DNA of 64,000 nt from Streptacidiphilus sp. P02-A3a (GCF_014084105.1 NZ_CP048289.1:4659922-4723921); one strand, 5' to 3'. Shown: positions 8,512 to 18,149, counted from the first letter of the stretch. Numbers and translations are program-made. The notes: generated by a model not told the origin, from the letters alone.

Positions 8512-8724
8512 TCAGGCTGCCGAGGCGAGGTTGTCGCGGCTCGGGGCGAGGAGTCGGCGGGCCTGCTCCACCGCGCGGGCGGGCTCGCGGACGCCGGTCG
8601 AGACGCAGAGGGTGTAGTGGAGGTCCTCACGGCGGCGCTCGGTGTCCGCGCCGCCGTGGGCGTTGTCCAGCGCTTCGAGTTCGACGAGGACGCGGCGAAG
8701 TGCGGCGGGGTTGTACAGAGGCAT
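8512..8724 (-). CDS. DUF5133-like small protein
   Basis: This 70-residue protein, MPLYNPAALRRVLVELEALD..., contains the DLHYTLCVSTGVREPARAVEQA core typical of DUF5133 proteins, which are widespread in Streptomyces and have no known function. Longer upstream in-frame starts exist, but family members begin at this ATG. It is convergent with efeB. Confidence 0.65.
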   Translation of the reverse strand: MPLYNPAALRRVLVELEALDNAHGGADTERRREDLHYTLCVSTGVREPARAVEQARRLLAPSRDNLASAA

Positions 8725-9110
8725 GGACGCTCCGTCAGGTCGTTGCTGGCAGGGTGGGAACCGCTGCAGGCCGACACTGGACCACAGCACGGGACATTCA
8801 CCAACATGGCTGAGCACATGGATGACTGACCCGGCATCACCTCGTAGCAACGAGGCGGACTGTATGGCTCAATGATAGGCGGCCGGTCACCGCAGGAGGG
8901 CCGTCGGCGTGGGAGACATCCGCCACAACCACCGCCCGGCCGACCGGTACTGGCGCTTGGGCCCGGCCCGGGCGCGCAGCGCGAGCGGCAGCTGCCCCGG
9001 CTCTCCCGCCCGGCGTCCGGTAGCGGTCGGCCGCGGAGAGGGGCGGGGAGGGGCGGGGAGGGGCGCAGAAGGGGAGGGGAGGAAGTCCGGTTGCTGGGCA
9101 GGCGGTGGTC
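8725..9110. other. Intergenic, no gene supported
   Basis: No coding frame with recognisable content. 9035-9080 is a purine-rich run with repeats of GGGGAGGGGC, which may be structured, just upstream of the lipoprotein gene. Confidence 0.5.
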
Positions 9111-9941
9111 ATGGCTCTCCAGTTCCGGTCGGCAAGGCCCTCGTCCCGTCTGTCCTCGGCGGCCCGGTCCGCGCTGTCACCCGTGGTGGTGACGGCCGCG
9201 GTGCTCGGGTTGGCTTCGTGCTCGTCCCCGTCGCCCCTGCTCGCGCGCGGCGCACCGGCCGCCCCGACGGGCCCGGAAGCGGGCACCGGGGCGGTCTTCC
9301 CACTGGCGCCGACACAGCGGCTGGTGATCGTCACCGACGGCGGGGTGGCCCTGCGCGCCGGCGCCGCGGGCGTCGTGTCGGTCGATGCGGACAGTACCGT
9401 GGCGAGGAGTTGGCACCGGGCGGACGCGGAGGCGACGTTGGACCTGAGCTGTCCGGCGAATCCCGCACCGGGCTCGGGCCCCTGCCCCGGGACCGTCCAG
9501 GTGTCGGTGCCGGAGAACGCCGCCGTCACCGTCCAGGCCAGAAACGCCGGGGTCTCGGCCACCGGGCTGGGCGGCCCGCTGAACCTCAGCACGGTCAACG
9601 GCGACGTGACGGTGGCGGCGCAGGCGGCCGACGAGCCGATGCAGCTGACAACGCGCAACGGCTCCGTGCGCGCCGCCGGCCTGCGGGCCCCGACCCTGGC
9701 CGCCACGACGGTCAACGGCGACGTGGACCTGGCCTGGGCGAGCGCACCCAGCCAGGTCACGGCCGACAGCACCAACGGATCGATCAACCTGGCACTGCCC
9801 GAAGACTGCCCCCACTACGCGATCACCGCTCAAACCCGCAACGGCCAACCGCGGGTGAGCCTGCCGACCGACGACACCAGCACGGACCGGCTGACCCTGG
9901 CCACCGTCAACGGCGACATCATCGCCCGGACCGCACCCTAG
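9111..9941 (+). CDS. DUF4097-type beta-helix lipoprotein
   Basis: This 276-residue protein has a lipobox LGLASC (Cys37) and a low-complexity linker. It is then a repetitive beta-strand domain with regularly spaced turns: TVNGDV, TRNGSV, TVNGDV, STNGSI, TRNGQP, TVNGDI. This NG-turn pattern is the hallmark of DUF4097 putative adhesin domains, right-handed beta-helices on the cell surface. A GTG two codons upstream (9105) is an alternative start. Function is unknown. Confidence 0.75.
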   Translation: MALQFRSARPSSRLSSAARSALSPVVVTAAVLGLASCSSPSPLLARGAPAAPTGPEAGTGAVFPLAPTQRLVIVTDGGVALRAGAAGVVSVDADSTVARSWHRADAEATLDLSCPANPAPGSGPCPGTVQVSVPENAAVTVQARNAGVSATGLGGPLNLSTVNGDVTVAAQAADEPMQLTTRNGSVRAAGLRAPTLAATTVNGDVDLAWASAPSQVTADSTNGSINLALPEDCPHYAITAQTRNGQPRVSLPTDDTSTDRLTLATVNGDIIARTAP

Positions 9942-10005
9942 GGACCGCTGGCTGCCGGCCCCCGGCGAGCCGGGCTGTGATCCAGCACCGCCCGGCCCGC
10001 TCCCC

Positions 10006-10779
10006 TCAGTCGCCGCTGTCCTCGGGAGCGGTGCGGGGGGTGGCGAGTTCGGGTTGCCGGGGGTGTTCCGGGTCGTAGCGGAGGTGGAGGCGGTCACCGG
10101 GCCGGGGGGCCTGTTCGTAGGAGTCGAAGCTGCTGGTGAGCTGTGCGGTGTGCTCGTCTCCGCCGGGGGTCCGGAAGCGCACGGTGATGACGAACTCGGG
10201 GCGGTCGTAGCTCTCGTCGCCGGTGGCTGCGGCGTCGGTGACCGTGCCGAGCGCGGTGAGCCCGTACTGCTCCATCCGCCACCCGCGGTGCGCGGCCTCG
10301 TGTTCGGCGACAAGGGTGCGCGCCCGGGTGCGCTCCTCGCGGCGGCCCACCAGGACCGCGACCGCAATGATCAGGACCATGGGTCCCAGGAGCCAGCGGC
10401 CGGTGCCCGGGACCCGCAGGGCGATGCCGCCGAGCAGGCAGACCAGGCCGCCGAGCATGGCGGCACCGGCGGGCAGCTGCGCCCGGGTGCTGTTGGTGCT
10501 GCTGCTGGTGACGATGACGGCCCCCGCAGGGAGGAGCACCAATGTCAGGAAGCCGAGGGCCAAGCAGGCCACGAAGGCCAGGACCGCCCAGAGGTCATGG
10601 GTGGTGCACGGCCGCTGCCCGGTATCGCCGCAGCCGCCCGCCGTGTCGTTCGCCGTGTACGTCCAGCACAGGAGCCACCCGTCGAATGTCAGCAGTGCGC
10701 CGTACAGGCACATGCCAAGGATGCGCCAGGGGGTCAGCCGGTGGGGCGGCCCGGCGGCCGAGATGCTGTCCTCGATCAT
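10006..10779 (-). CDS. Membrane protein with DUF3592-like C-terminal domain
   Basis: This 257-residue protein has four predicted membrane segments in the first 160 residues (around ILGMCLYGALLTFDGWLLCW, VLAFVACLALGFLTLVLLPA, GGLVCLLGGIAL and GPMVLIIAVAVLV). A C-terminal beta-rich domain follows, with GTVTDA...ITVRFRTPGGDEHTAQL and RPGDRLHLRYDPEHP, the pattern of DUF3592. No ribosome site is obvious at the ATG; a longer frame starts at 10842. Function is unknown. Confidence 0.7.
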   Translation of the reverse strand: MIEDSISAAGPPHRLTPWRILGMCLYGALLTFDGWLLCWTYTANDTAGGCGDTGQRPCTTHDLWAVLAFVACLALGFLTLVLLPAGAVIVTSSSTNSTRAQLPAGAAMLGGLVCLLGGIALRVPGTGRWLLGPMVLIIAVAVLVGRREERTRARTLVAEHEAAHRGWRMEQYGLTALGTVTDAAATGDESYDRPEFVITVRFRTPGGDEHTAQLTSSFDSYEQAPRPGDRLHLRYDPEHPRQPELATPRTAPEDSGD

Positions 10780-10949
10780 GCGCGATGCTAACGCGCACTG
10801 CCTGTATTGGTCTGGACCGGTCGATGGCCGCCGGGTCAACACACCGTGTCGCTTCGGGGGTTGCCCGCGCCCATCGATGGCGAGTCGGTGCGTGAAAGGG
10901 CCAGGATGGGCTTCGAGCCGGACGCCGGCCGGACGGATCCGATCCTGGG

Positions 10950-12590
10950 ATGGTTGTGATGGGCGCGAAGACGGGTGACACGACGCTGCGGGGTGTCCGG
11001 TTGCTGGAGTCGCCGCTGGACAACCGCGGTACCGCGTTCACTGTGGCGCAGCGGCGCGAGTTCGGCCTGGTCGGGCTGCTGCCGCCGGTCGTCGAGACGC
11101 TTCAGGAGCAGGTGGACCGCGCCTATGACGCGTTCCTGGCCTATGACAAACCGATCAATCGGCACATTTACCTGCGGCAGTTGCAGGACATGAACGAGGT
11201 GCTGTTCTACCGGCTGGTCACCGAGCACCTCGAAGAGATGCTGCCGGTGGTCTACACACCGACGGTCGGCGAGGCCTGTCAGCGGTTCAGTGAGATCTAC
11301 CGGCGCCCGCGCGGGCTCTTCGTGTCGTATCCGGACCGCGACCGGTTGCGTGAGGTCATCGCCAACCGGCCGAATCGCGAGGTCGACGTCATCGTCGTCA
11401 CCGACGGCCAGCGGATTCTCGGCCTGGGCGACCAGGGCGCCGGGGGGATGGGCATCCCCATCGGCAAGCTCGGCCTGTACACGGCGGTCGGCGGAATTCA
11501 TCCGGCGCGGACGCTGCCGATCCTCCTGGACGTCGGCACCGACAACGAGGAACTGCTGGCCGATCCGCGCTACCTCGGCTGGCGCGAGCGCCGGGTCACC
11601 GGCAAGGAGTACGACGAGTTCGTCGACCGGTTCGTCGAGGCGGTCAGGGCCGAACTGCCGGACGTGCTGCTGCAGTGGGAGGACTTCGCCACTCCGCACG
11701 CCCGGCCCATCCTGGCCCGCTACCGCGATCAGTTGCTGACCTTCAACGATGACATCCAGGGCACCGCCGCCGTCGTGGTCGGCGCGTTGGCCTCGGCGGC
11801 CGCGGTGACCGGGCGCAGCCTGCGCGAGCAGCGGGTGGTCATGCTGGGTGCCGGGTCGGCGGCCATCGGGGTCGCGGACACGATCCGGGCGGCCATGGTC
11901 GCGGAGGGGGCCACCGACGAGCAGGCCGGGCAGAACTTCTGGGTCATCGACGTGCACGGGCTGCTGGTCGAGTCGCGGGACGACCTCAGCCCGGAACAGC
12001 GCCGCTACGCCAGGGACGGGAAACCGTTCTCGCTGGAGGAGCTGGTCGAGCGGATCAGCGCCGACGTCCTGATCGGACTGTCCACGGTCGGCGGCGCGTT
12101 CACCGAGTCGGTGGTCAGGACGATGGCCTCGAAGGTGGACCGGCCGGTGATCTTCCCCTTGTCCAACCCGACCTCGCATTCCGAGGCGGACCCCGCGGAC
12201 CTCGCCGAATGGACCGGCGGCCGCGCGCTGATCGCGACCGGATCACCGTATCCGCCGCTGGAGATCGACGGACGCCGGGTGCCGGTCGCGCAGTCGAACA
12301 ACGTCTACATCTTCCCCGCGATGGGCCTGGCGGTGACCGCGGCGCGGGCCACCAGGGTCACCGACAACATGCTGGTGGCAGCCGCGAAGGCGCTTGGCAC
12401 CGCGGCAGCGGGGCACGGCGCCTCCGGGACACTGCTGCCACCTGTCGGCACGATGCGCGAGGTCGCCCACGAGGTGGCACTCGCGGCGGCGCTGGCCGCC
12501 GTCGCGGACGGGGTCGCGCCGGCGGCCGACGAGGACGAACTGCGCGCCGCGCTGCGCGCGAACCAGTGGCAGCCGGCGTATCCGGACTGA
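10950..12590 (+). CDS. NAD-dependent malic enzyme (long form)
   Basis: This 546-residue protein is full length for the SfcA/MaeA-type malic enzymes. It oxidatively decarboxylates malate to pyruvate, linking the TCA cycle to pyruvate and reducing power. Signatures are PVVYTPTVGEACQRFS, VTDGQRILGLGDQGAGGMGI, LLTFNDDIQGTAAVV with metal-binding acids, and the nucleotide-binding VVMLGAGSAAIGVA. An ATG three codons downstream (10959) is an alternative start with a better-spaced purine-rich site. The gene is monocistronic. Confidence 0.95.
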   Translation: MVVMGAKTGDTTLRGVRLLESPLDNRGTAFTVAQRREFGLVGLLPPVVETLQEQVDRAYDAFLAYDKPINRHIYLRQLQDMNEVLFYRLVTEHLEEMLPVVYTPTVGEACQRFSEIYRRPRGLFVSYPDRDRLREVIANRPNREVDVIVVTDGQRILGLGDQGAGGMGIPIGKLGLYTAVGGIHPARTLPILLDVGTDNEELLADPRYLGWRERRVTGKEYDEFVDRFVEAVRAELPDVLLQWEDFATPHARPILARYRDQLLTFNDDIQGTAAVVVGALASAAAVTGRSLREQRVVMLGAGSAAIGVADTIRAAMVAEGATDEQAGQNFWVIDVHGLLVESRDDLSPEQRRYARDGKPFSLEELVERISADVLIGLSTVGGAFTESVVRTMASKVDRPVIFPLSNPTSHSEADPADLAEWTGGRALIATGSPYPPLEIDGRRVPVAQSNNVYIFPAMGLAVTAARATRVTDNMLVAAAKALGTAAAGHGASGTLLPPVGTMREVAHEVALAAALAAVADGVAPAADEDELRAALRANQWQPAYPD

Positions 12591-12911
12591 CGGCCGGAGC
12601 GGCAACCGCAGAGGCGGCACCCCCACCGTCACCGCCCCCAACCCGGGGCCCGGCCAGTTGCGTCATCGACTGGACGGGCCCCTGCGGTGCCTACCCGCCC
12701 GCCTCGTGCCGCTCGGGCGAGAGGCGGGCAGCCACCCGGGCAGTCCTCGGTTCGAAGGGCGCGGGCACCCGAGCCAACGAGCGGGCGCTGCCACGGTTCG
12801 GCCTGGAGCCACCTGAACGACCTCGCCCGCCGGTACGTGGACGAGCTGCCGGTACGTGGACGAGCCGGCGGTGCTGGATCCGTGCCTGGCGGGCTGGTCC
12901 GGGGCGGGCAG
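12591..12911. other. Intergenic with 17-bp tandem repeat
   Basis: No gene recognised. GCCGGTACGTGGACGAG is repeated at 12829-12845 and 12848-12864 (period 19 bp). Confidence 0.55.
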
Positions 12912-13586
12912 TCAGATCCGCCGCAGCTCGTGCGGCGAGACGCGACCGCCGATCTCGACGACCCCACCAGGACGCGGCCGGGTCAGGATCTGCGACGCGA
13001 GTCCTTGCTGAATGTCGAGCGCCCGGTCCAGTTCGTCGGTCAGCACGATGGCTGCGGCACCGGTCGCCTCGTCCTCGTCGATGCCGTCCCCGCGACCGGG
13101 GAAGCCCCGGGCACGGACGGTGCCGGCGTTCTCGTCCCGCCACGCCCACGCGTAGAGCCAGCCGCTGCCGACCGGCGGCACCGCCAGGGCCTCGACCTCC
13201 GCCGCGCTCGGGTGCTGCCACGTCCGCCGCCCCGAGGCCCAGGCGGCCCGGCCGCTGATCCAGCTGAACTCACCGTCCTGCCAGGTCGGCACGTCCCCCG
13301 CCTCGGGCCGCAGGCAGCTGATGCCCAGGCCCTCGCGCCGCAGCAACCAGCCGGTGCCGACCAGGGGATGCCCGGCGAAGAGCAGGCGCGTACCGGGGGT
13401 GTAGATGTCGACGCGACCCTCCTCGGCGTCGTCGACGAAGACCGTCTCGGAGAACCCGAAACGGACCGCGAGCGCCTGGCGCTCCGACCGCCCGGGGAAC
13501 GCACTTCCCCCGAGCACCACCCCGAGGAGGTTCCCGCCGGTGTCGCCGGACCCGCAGAAGACGCGCAGCACGTGGAGACCACTCAT
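12912..13586 (-). CDS. PhzF-family protein (phenazine-biosynthesis-like isomerase fold)
   Basis: The 224-residue protein starts MSGLHVLRVFCG. PhzF hallmarks are the GDTGGNLLGVVL loop near the N-terminus, FAGHPLVGTGWLL (compare GHPT.GTA), and a C-terminal ARGFPGRGDGIDEDEATGAA resembling the R.F.P..G..EDPATGSA motif. The usual length is 260-290, so this member is short in the middle. PhzF enzymes isomerise or epimerise small acids, but most homologues are uncharacterised. The longer frame to 13802 has no family similarity, so the ATG at 13586 was chosen. Confidence 0.75.
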   Translation of the reverse strand: MSGLHVLRVFCGSGDTGGNLLGVVLGGSAFPGRSERQALAVRFGFSETVFVDDAEEGRVDIYTPGTRLLFAGHPLVGTGWLLRREGLGISCLRPEAGDVPTWQDGEFSWISGRAAWASGRRTWQHPSAAEVEALAVPPVGSGWLYAWAWRDENAGTVRARGFPGRGDGIDEDEATGAAAIVLTDELDRALDIQQGLASQILTRPRPGGVVEIGGRVSPHELRRI

Positions 13587-13805
13587 AGGAAACCTATGCA
13601 ACCACAGCTGGCGGACCGGGCGGTGGATGCCCGCCTCGTCGTCGACGGCGAGGCCGATCGCCGCCGTGAACCCGTCGGCGATGATCTCGGATGCCTGACC
13701 GGCCGTGCCGGCCGCCGGAACGGGCGCACGGTTGAGCGTGTTGCCCAGGGGCGCGGCGGGCCGAGACCCAGGAGCGTGGGTCAGTAACGGCAGTGGAATC
13801 ACGAG

Positions 13806-14453
13806 GTGACCGAGCTAGTCTTATTGGCGACCGGCCGAGACGCAGATGTCTTCGCTCTCGACACGCAGCGCGTCCTGCGCCGGTACCGGGACGAAGGTGA
13901 CGTGGCCGCTGAAGCCGCTGTGATGGCCTATGTCGGTGGGTTGGGGTTCCCCGTGCCACAGGTCTACTCGGCGGGTGGTGGTGATCTGGTCCTCGAACGG
14001 CTCACCGGCCCGACCATGCTGGAGGCGCTGGGCGCCGGGGAGATTACCGCGGTGGCGGCGGCGGACCTGTTGGCCGGTCTGCATGATCGCCTTCACGCGT
14101 TGGCCCCACAGATGCCGCACGAGCCCGGGGATCGCCCGCTACATCTGGATCTGCACCCGGCGAATGTCATGCTCGAAGCGCGAGGACCGGTGGTGATCGA
14201 CTGGCGTAACTCCGGGCAGGGGCCGCCTGAGTTCGATGTCGCCGTGTCCGCGCTGATCGTGGCACAAGTCGCGGTCGACTCCGCGCGGGAGGAGGCCGCG
14301 CTCGCCGAGACGTTCCTCACCGCGTTCTTGGCCGGCGTCGGCGCGATGCCTTCCGAGGCGTTGGACCACGCGGTGCGGTTCCGCCGGGCCGATCCCAACC
14401 TGACTGCCCGCGAGATCGGATTGCTGGGCGAGGCAGTCTCGCTGATCGGTTAG
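13806..14453 (+). CDS. APH-like phosphotransferase (aminoglycoside/choline kinase fold)
   Basis: A 215-residue small kinase-fold protein. The catalytic loop is LHLDLHPANVML (HxDxxxxN) and the metal-binding Asp lies in GPVVIDWRNS. The N-lobe is reduced (LVLERLTGPTMLEAL supplies the hinge). It starts at GTG 13806 with a weak ribosome site and is divergent from the PhzF gene. The substrate is unknown; similarity to resistance kinases is at fold level only. Confidence 0.8.
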   Translation: MTELVLLATGRDADVFALDTQRVLRRYRDEGDVAAEAAVMAYVGGLGFPVPQVYSAGGGDLVLERLTGPTMLEALGAGEITAVAAADLLAGLHDRLHALAPQMPHEPGDRPLHLDLHPANVMLEARGPVVIDWRNSGQGPPEFDVAVSALIVAQVAVDSAREEAALAETFLTAFLAGVGAMPSEALDHAVRFRRADPNLTAREIGLLGEAVSLIG

Positions 14454-14674
14454 CGTCGCGGCCGCAGCCGTGTTGCGTGCCCAGGAAACGGCAGCCCACC
14501 TGCGGTCCGTGCCCGTCCGTACAGGATGATCAGGCCATGCGCACGGGTGATGAGCTGTTCGCCATGGAGCCGGTCCAACCGCCCGAGCGGGGAAGGCCGA
14601 CGGCGAGGGCGGATCACATGGCGCGTCGCACAGCCCTGCGTTGCACCGGGGCGGCCTGGACAGGCTATCTATCA

Positions 14675-14700
14675 AGACTTATGCATGTTACTGCAAGTCT
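14675..14700. promoter_or_regulatory. Inverted repeat upstream of gntR-tap-tpg
   Basis: AGACTTATGCA...TGCAAGTCT forms an interrupted palindrome ending 14 bp before the gntR start codon. The position suits autoregulation by the GntR protein of its own operon. Confidence 0.5.
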
Positions 14701-14714
14701 GCTAGGGTTGTGCC

Positions 14715-15068
14715 ATGCCGCGCTATCGAGAGATCTACGCCGACCTGCGTCGACGCATCGCCGACGGCGAATGGCAGATCGGCGACCGGCTCCCCGACCT
14801 GGGAGCGTTCATGGAGCACTACAACGCGTCGCTGAACACGGTCCGCCGGGCCACCGTGGACCTGCGGGACGAGGGCGTGCTGCGTATCTCCCAGGGCGAC
14901 GGGACCTTCCTGGCCGCACCGCCGCAGTCCACCAACGACGAACTGCTGGAGCGCCTGCGCGGCGCCCAGGCGGCGATCGGTGACGCCATCGCCGCCCTGG
15001 AGGCCGCGAACCGCATCGACGCGATCGCCGACCTGCTCGAAGCGAAGGGGGAGTCCGATGCCCGGTAG
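14715..15068 (+). CDS. GntR-type winged-helix regulator without effector domain
   Basis: In this 117-residue protein, residues 1-70 are a GntR winged helix (YREIYADLRRRIADGEWQIG, then SLNTVRRATVDLRDEGVL and GDGTFL). The rest is only a helical tail, with no UTRA or FadR ligand domain. Such minimal GntR proteins often control plasmid or conjugative-element genes in actinomycetes. Its stop overlaps the tap start by 11 bp, so the three genes form one coupled operon, probably repressed by this protein through the palindrome upstream. Confidence 0.88.
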   Translation: MPRYREIYADLRRRIADGEWQIGDRLPDLGAFMEHYNASLNTVRRATVDLRDEGVLRISQGDGTFLAAPPQSTNDELLERLRGAQAAIGDAIAALEAANRIDAIADLLEAKGESDAR

Positions 15069-17523
15069 CGAGGACGACATGTTCGCCGGTGTCGACGCGC
15101 TGCTGGCAGCCGTCGCGGCCGCCACGGTGCTGCCGGTTCCGGCGGAGCGGGTCCGGCTGCGCGAGGCGGCCGGGCTCACAACGGCGCACGTCGCCGCCGC
15201 GCTGCGGGTGGACCCGGCGCTGGTCCAGGGCTGGGAGGACGGCAGTGCCGCCCCCGGTCCGGAGATCGCCCCGGCCTACGGCCGACTGCTGGAGGGCCTG
15301 GCGGAGCGCTTCCCCGCTCCCGCCCCCGCCCCCGCCCCCGCGAGGCCTGCGGCCGCGCCGGTCCCGGTTCCGGTCGCCGGTCCTGACCGTGACGCGGACG
15401 GTGAGCTGCGGCGGTACGAGCCCGCGCCGTGCCGGTGGTGCGGCACTCCGACCCCTTACCGCTATGCCGGTGTCGCCCAGCACTTGGGGGACTTCTGCCG
15501 CACCCGGCAGCCCGTCGCCCCGGCCCCCGTCACCGCCCCGCCGGTCCAGCCCGCGGTCGTTCCGGTCGCAGCGCCCGCTCCTGCCGCCGCTCCGGCCGCC
15601 CCGGTCGCTGCGGCCCCGGTCGCTGCGGAGCCGGTCCGGTCGGCGCCCGCCGCACCGCGGACCCCGGCAGCCGGAGCCGGTCGGCGCCCCGCCCCCGCCC
15701 GGGGCACGGCCCGTCCCGCCACCGCGCGTCCCGCCGGCACGTCCGCTGCCACCCGGTGGTGGCCGGTGGTCGCGCTGGACGTCGCCCAGGACGGCGGCTG
15801 GCTGCTCGACGTTCCGCAGGTCCCGGCCCCGGCCGGGACCAAGCTGGGCGACTGGTTCGCCTGGCTGGGTACCGGGCTGCCGCTGCGGGTCGAGCGGGTG
15901 CACGCGTCCGGGCGCGGGGGTGACGGCGTGGTGGTCGTGACCGAGGCCGCTGTCAAACGGCTCGGACTGCCGGCCGTCCTGCCGACCACCGAGAAGGCCC
16001 TGGCCGCGCTGCAGGCGAAGCTGGCGAAGACCGCCGCAACGGTGGGCATGGAGATCAGCGACCAGATCGGCCCGTCGTTCCGCGCCTTCCGCCGCAAGGG
16101 TTCCGCCGGTGGCCCCAGGACATCGGTAGGGATCACGGTCGCGCCGTGGCTGGGGCAGGGCGACGCCCGCCAGCAGGCCACCAGCTCCCTGCTCACCCCC
16201 CTGGCCACCAACCCCGACGGCACCGTGGACGGGCTCACCCTCGCCCGCCGATCCCGGGCCTTCACCGCCGACCTGGGCGTCGCCCCCGGCGCGAGCACCG
16301 CCTCCACCGCGATGCTGCTCCTGGACGCGGTGCGCCCGCGCGTGGAGTGGAACCGGGACGAGACGACGGGGGAGTGGTCCTCCACGTTCCGCGAGGGCGC
16401 GCTGCCGGGCGGCGACCTGTGCGTGCCCCCGGCCGCCGGGGCCCGGCACCCGCTGACCCGCGAACTGCTGGCCGACGGCGAGACGGTGTGCGAGGAGGAG
16501 GACTTCAAGTGGTGGTTCCGCGAGCTCACCCCGCAGGAGGCCGGGCGCCGGTGGGCGGTCGCGGTCGACGTCTGCGCGTCCTACCTGTCGGTCACCGAGA
16601 CCCTGCGGCTCCCGGCCGGTGAGCTGCAGTACGTGAAGAACCCGGCGTGGGACTCGAAGACGGCCGGGCTGTGGTGGTGCGACTTCACCAGCACGAAGGT
16701 CGACGAACTGCTGCCGCACCCGGCGACGTTCCACGGCCGCCCGCCGACCGGGCCCGGCTGGTACACCACCGAGACCGTCGCCCACATGTCCACGCCCGAC
16801 AACGACATGTACGACTTCGACACGACCACCATCACCGCCGCCCACCTGTCCACGTACACCGTGCCGCTGCTCAAGGAGTGGACCGGACACCTGCGCGGCG
16901 GCTACAAACGCGCCTACGCCGAACTCGGCCTGGTCGACGGCCAGAGCCCGACCGAGTTCCTCGCCGCCCACGCCGTCCACAAGGACGTCGGCACCGACCC
17001 GGTCCGCGCGGACGCCCTGGTCCTGGCCGGGCTCTACAAGAACGTCTACAAGGGCGGCATCGGCAAGTGGACCGACTCGGCCCGCAACGCCCACCCGGAC
17101 GAGGCGACCTGGCTGGAGAAGGTCGCCGCGAACTGGTCCTACCGCCCCGAGATCCGCTTCCACATCATCGCCGCTGCCCGCATCGCCGCCCACCGCCGCC
17201 TGCGCAAAACCCTGCGGCTCACCGGCCGAGCCCCGTTCGCGGTCAACGTCGACTCCTACCTGTACGCCGCCGACGCCCCCTCCCCGCTGGAACTGCTGCC
17301 GGTCAAGCCCGACGGCACCCCGGTACCCGGGGCGCTGCGCCTGGGCATCGCGCCGGGCAGCCACAAGCACGAGTCCTCGATCCCGCTGGCGGCGGCGGTC
17401 GAGGCGATGGAGCGCCGGGAGCACCCCTCCAAGCTGGTCCACCAGTACGGCACCGACGGCGACTTCGTCGCTCAGGCCGACGCCGAGGGTGCCGGGCGCG
17501 ATCGGGAAGGCGGTGGCCTCTGA
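15058..17523 (+). CDS. tap: Telomere-associated protein Tap homologue
   Basis: This 821-residue protein has an XRE-like HTH at the N-terminus (ERVRLREAAGLTTAHVAAAL), a Pro/Ala-rich linker and a possible zinc site (CRWC...H...C, about 123-148). The long C-terminal region matches Tap: ETTGEWSS, DEATWLEKVAANWSYRPEIR, FLAAHAVHKDVGTD, GLYKNVYKGGIGK and PLELLPVKPDGTPVPGALRLG. In Streptomyces, Tap binds 3' overhangs at telomeres and recruits the terminal protein for end patching of linear replicons. It is somewhat longer than usual (about 740) and divergent. The start was chosen because MPGSEDDMFAGVDALL matches the family start. Stop and tpg start overlap (TGATG). Confidence 0.85.
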   Translation: MPGSEDDMFAGVDALLAAVAAATVLPVPAERVRLREAAGLTTAHVAAALRVDPALVQGWEDGSAAPGPEIAPAYGRLLEGLAERFPAPAPAPAPARPAAAPVPVPVAGPDRDADGELRRYEPAPCRWCGTPTPYRYAGVAQHLGDFCRTRQPVAPAPVTAPPVQPAVVPVAAPAPAAAPAAPVAAAPVAAEPVRSAPAAPRTPAAGAGRRPAPARGTARPATARPAGTSAATRWWPVVALDVAQDGGWLLDVPQVPAPAGTKLGDWFAWLGTGLPLRVERVHASGRGGDGVVVVTEAAVKRLGLPAVLPTTEKALAALQAKLAKTAATVGMEISDQIGPSFRAFRRKGSAGGPRTSVGITVAPWLGQGDARQQATSSLLTPLATNPDGTVDGLTLARRSRAFTADLGVAPGASTASTAMLLLDAVRPRVEWNRDETTGEWSSTFREGALPGGDLCVPPAAGARHPLTRELLADGETVCEEEDFKWWFRELTPQEAGRRWAVAVDVCASYLSVTETLRLPAGELQYVKNPAWDSKTAGLWWCDFTSTKVDELLPHPATFHGRPPTGPGWYTTETVAHMSTPDNDMYDFDTTTITAAHLSTYTVPLLKEWTGHLRGGYKRAYAELGLVDGQSPTEFLAAHAVHKDVGTDPVRADALVLAGLYKNVYKGGIGKWTDSARNAHPDEATWLEKVAANWSYRPEIRFHIIAAARIAAHRRLRKTLRLTGRAPFAVNVDSYLYAADAPSPLELLPVKPDGTPVPGALRLGIAPGSHKHESSIPLAAAVEAMERREHPSKLVHQYGTDGDFVAQADAEGAGRDREGGGL

Positions 17524-18149
17524 TGGCCACGGGCATGTTCGGCCGGGTCCGTGAGGCCCTGTTCCCCTCGCGCAAGGCGCCGGTGCAGTCCGCGACGCAG
17601 GCCGGGCACGTGAAGGACAGGCTGTTCGGCGGCAGCACGAGGGCGATGGCCGCGGCCTACGGCGTGAGCCAGCGGACGGTGGAGCGCTGGATCGCCGGGA
17701 CCCGCACACCCCCGCAGCTCTCGAAGGCGGCGGAGAAGCGGTGGGAGAAGCAGAACCAGGCGCGGGCCAAGCAGGGCAGGCCGCCGCTGCCGCGTCCGAC
17801 GACGAAGGCCGACCGGCTGGCGACGGACGCGGTCCGCGCGCAGACCACCGAGCGCGGACGCGAGCGCAGGGCCAGGCAGTTGCAGCAGACCGGGGCCTTC
17901 TCCGGCCACAGCGCCCGCGTCGGCCGCGCGATGACGTTCTCGATCCGCGGCTCGGACGCCGTCCGCTCCCGCGACGTCCACCTCAACCTGACCGGCGATC
18001 AGGCCGCCGCGCTGGCCCTGGCCGACAGCGAGGACGAGGTGCGGCAGATCATCGGCCAGGCCCTGGCCGAGTACTTCAACGGCGGCCTGTACGGGGGCTT
18101 CGGCCCGGACGACTTCGAATGGGACGAGAACGACTTCGACCTGCGCTGA
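17523..18149 (+). CDS. tpg: Terminal protein Tpg homologue
   Basis: The 208-residue protein starts MATGMFGRVREAL, with the HTH-like segment STRAMAAAYGVSQRTVERWI and the GTRTPP turn seen in Streptomyces terminal proteins. The rest is basic. The end (EVRQIIGQALAEYFNGGLYG, then DDFEWDENDFDL) follows the family's acidic C-terminal pattern. Tpg is the protein covalently attached to the 5' ends of linear Streptomyces replicons, priming telomere end patching. Its start overlaps the tap stop, so Tap and Tpg are made together. A pair this clear indicates a linear chromosome or plasmid. Confidence 0.85.
   Translation: MATGMFGRVREALFPSRKAPVQSATQAGHVKDRLFGGSTRAMAAAYGVSQRTVERWIAGTRTPPQLSKAAEKRWEKQNQARAKQGRPPLPRPTTKADRLATDAVRAQTTERGRERRARQLQQTGAFSGHSARVGRAMTFSIRGSDAVRSRDVHLNLTGDQAAALALADSEDEVRQIIGQALAEYFNGGLYGGFGPDDFEWDENDFDLR

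Noticed and set aside
14809..17709. A 966-codon minus-strand open frame
   Set aside because: Antisense to tap, with composition typical of third-position GC shadows and no family match.
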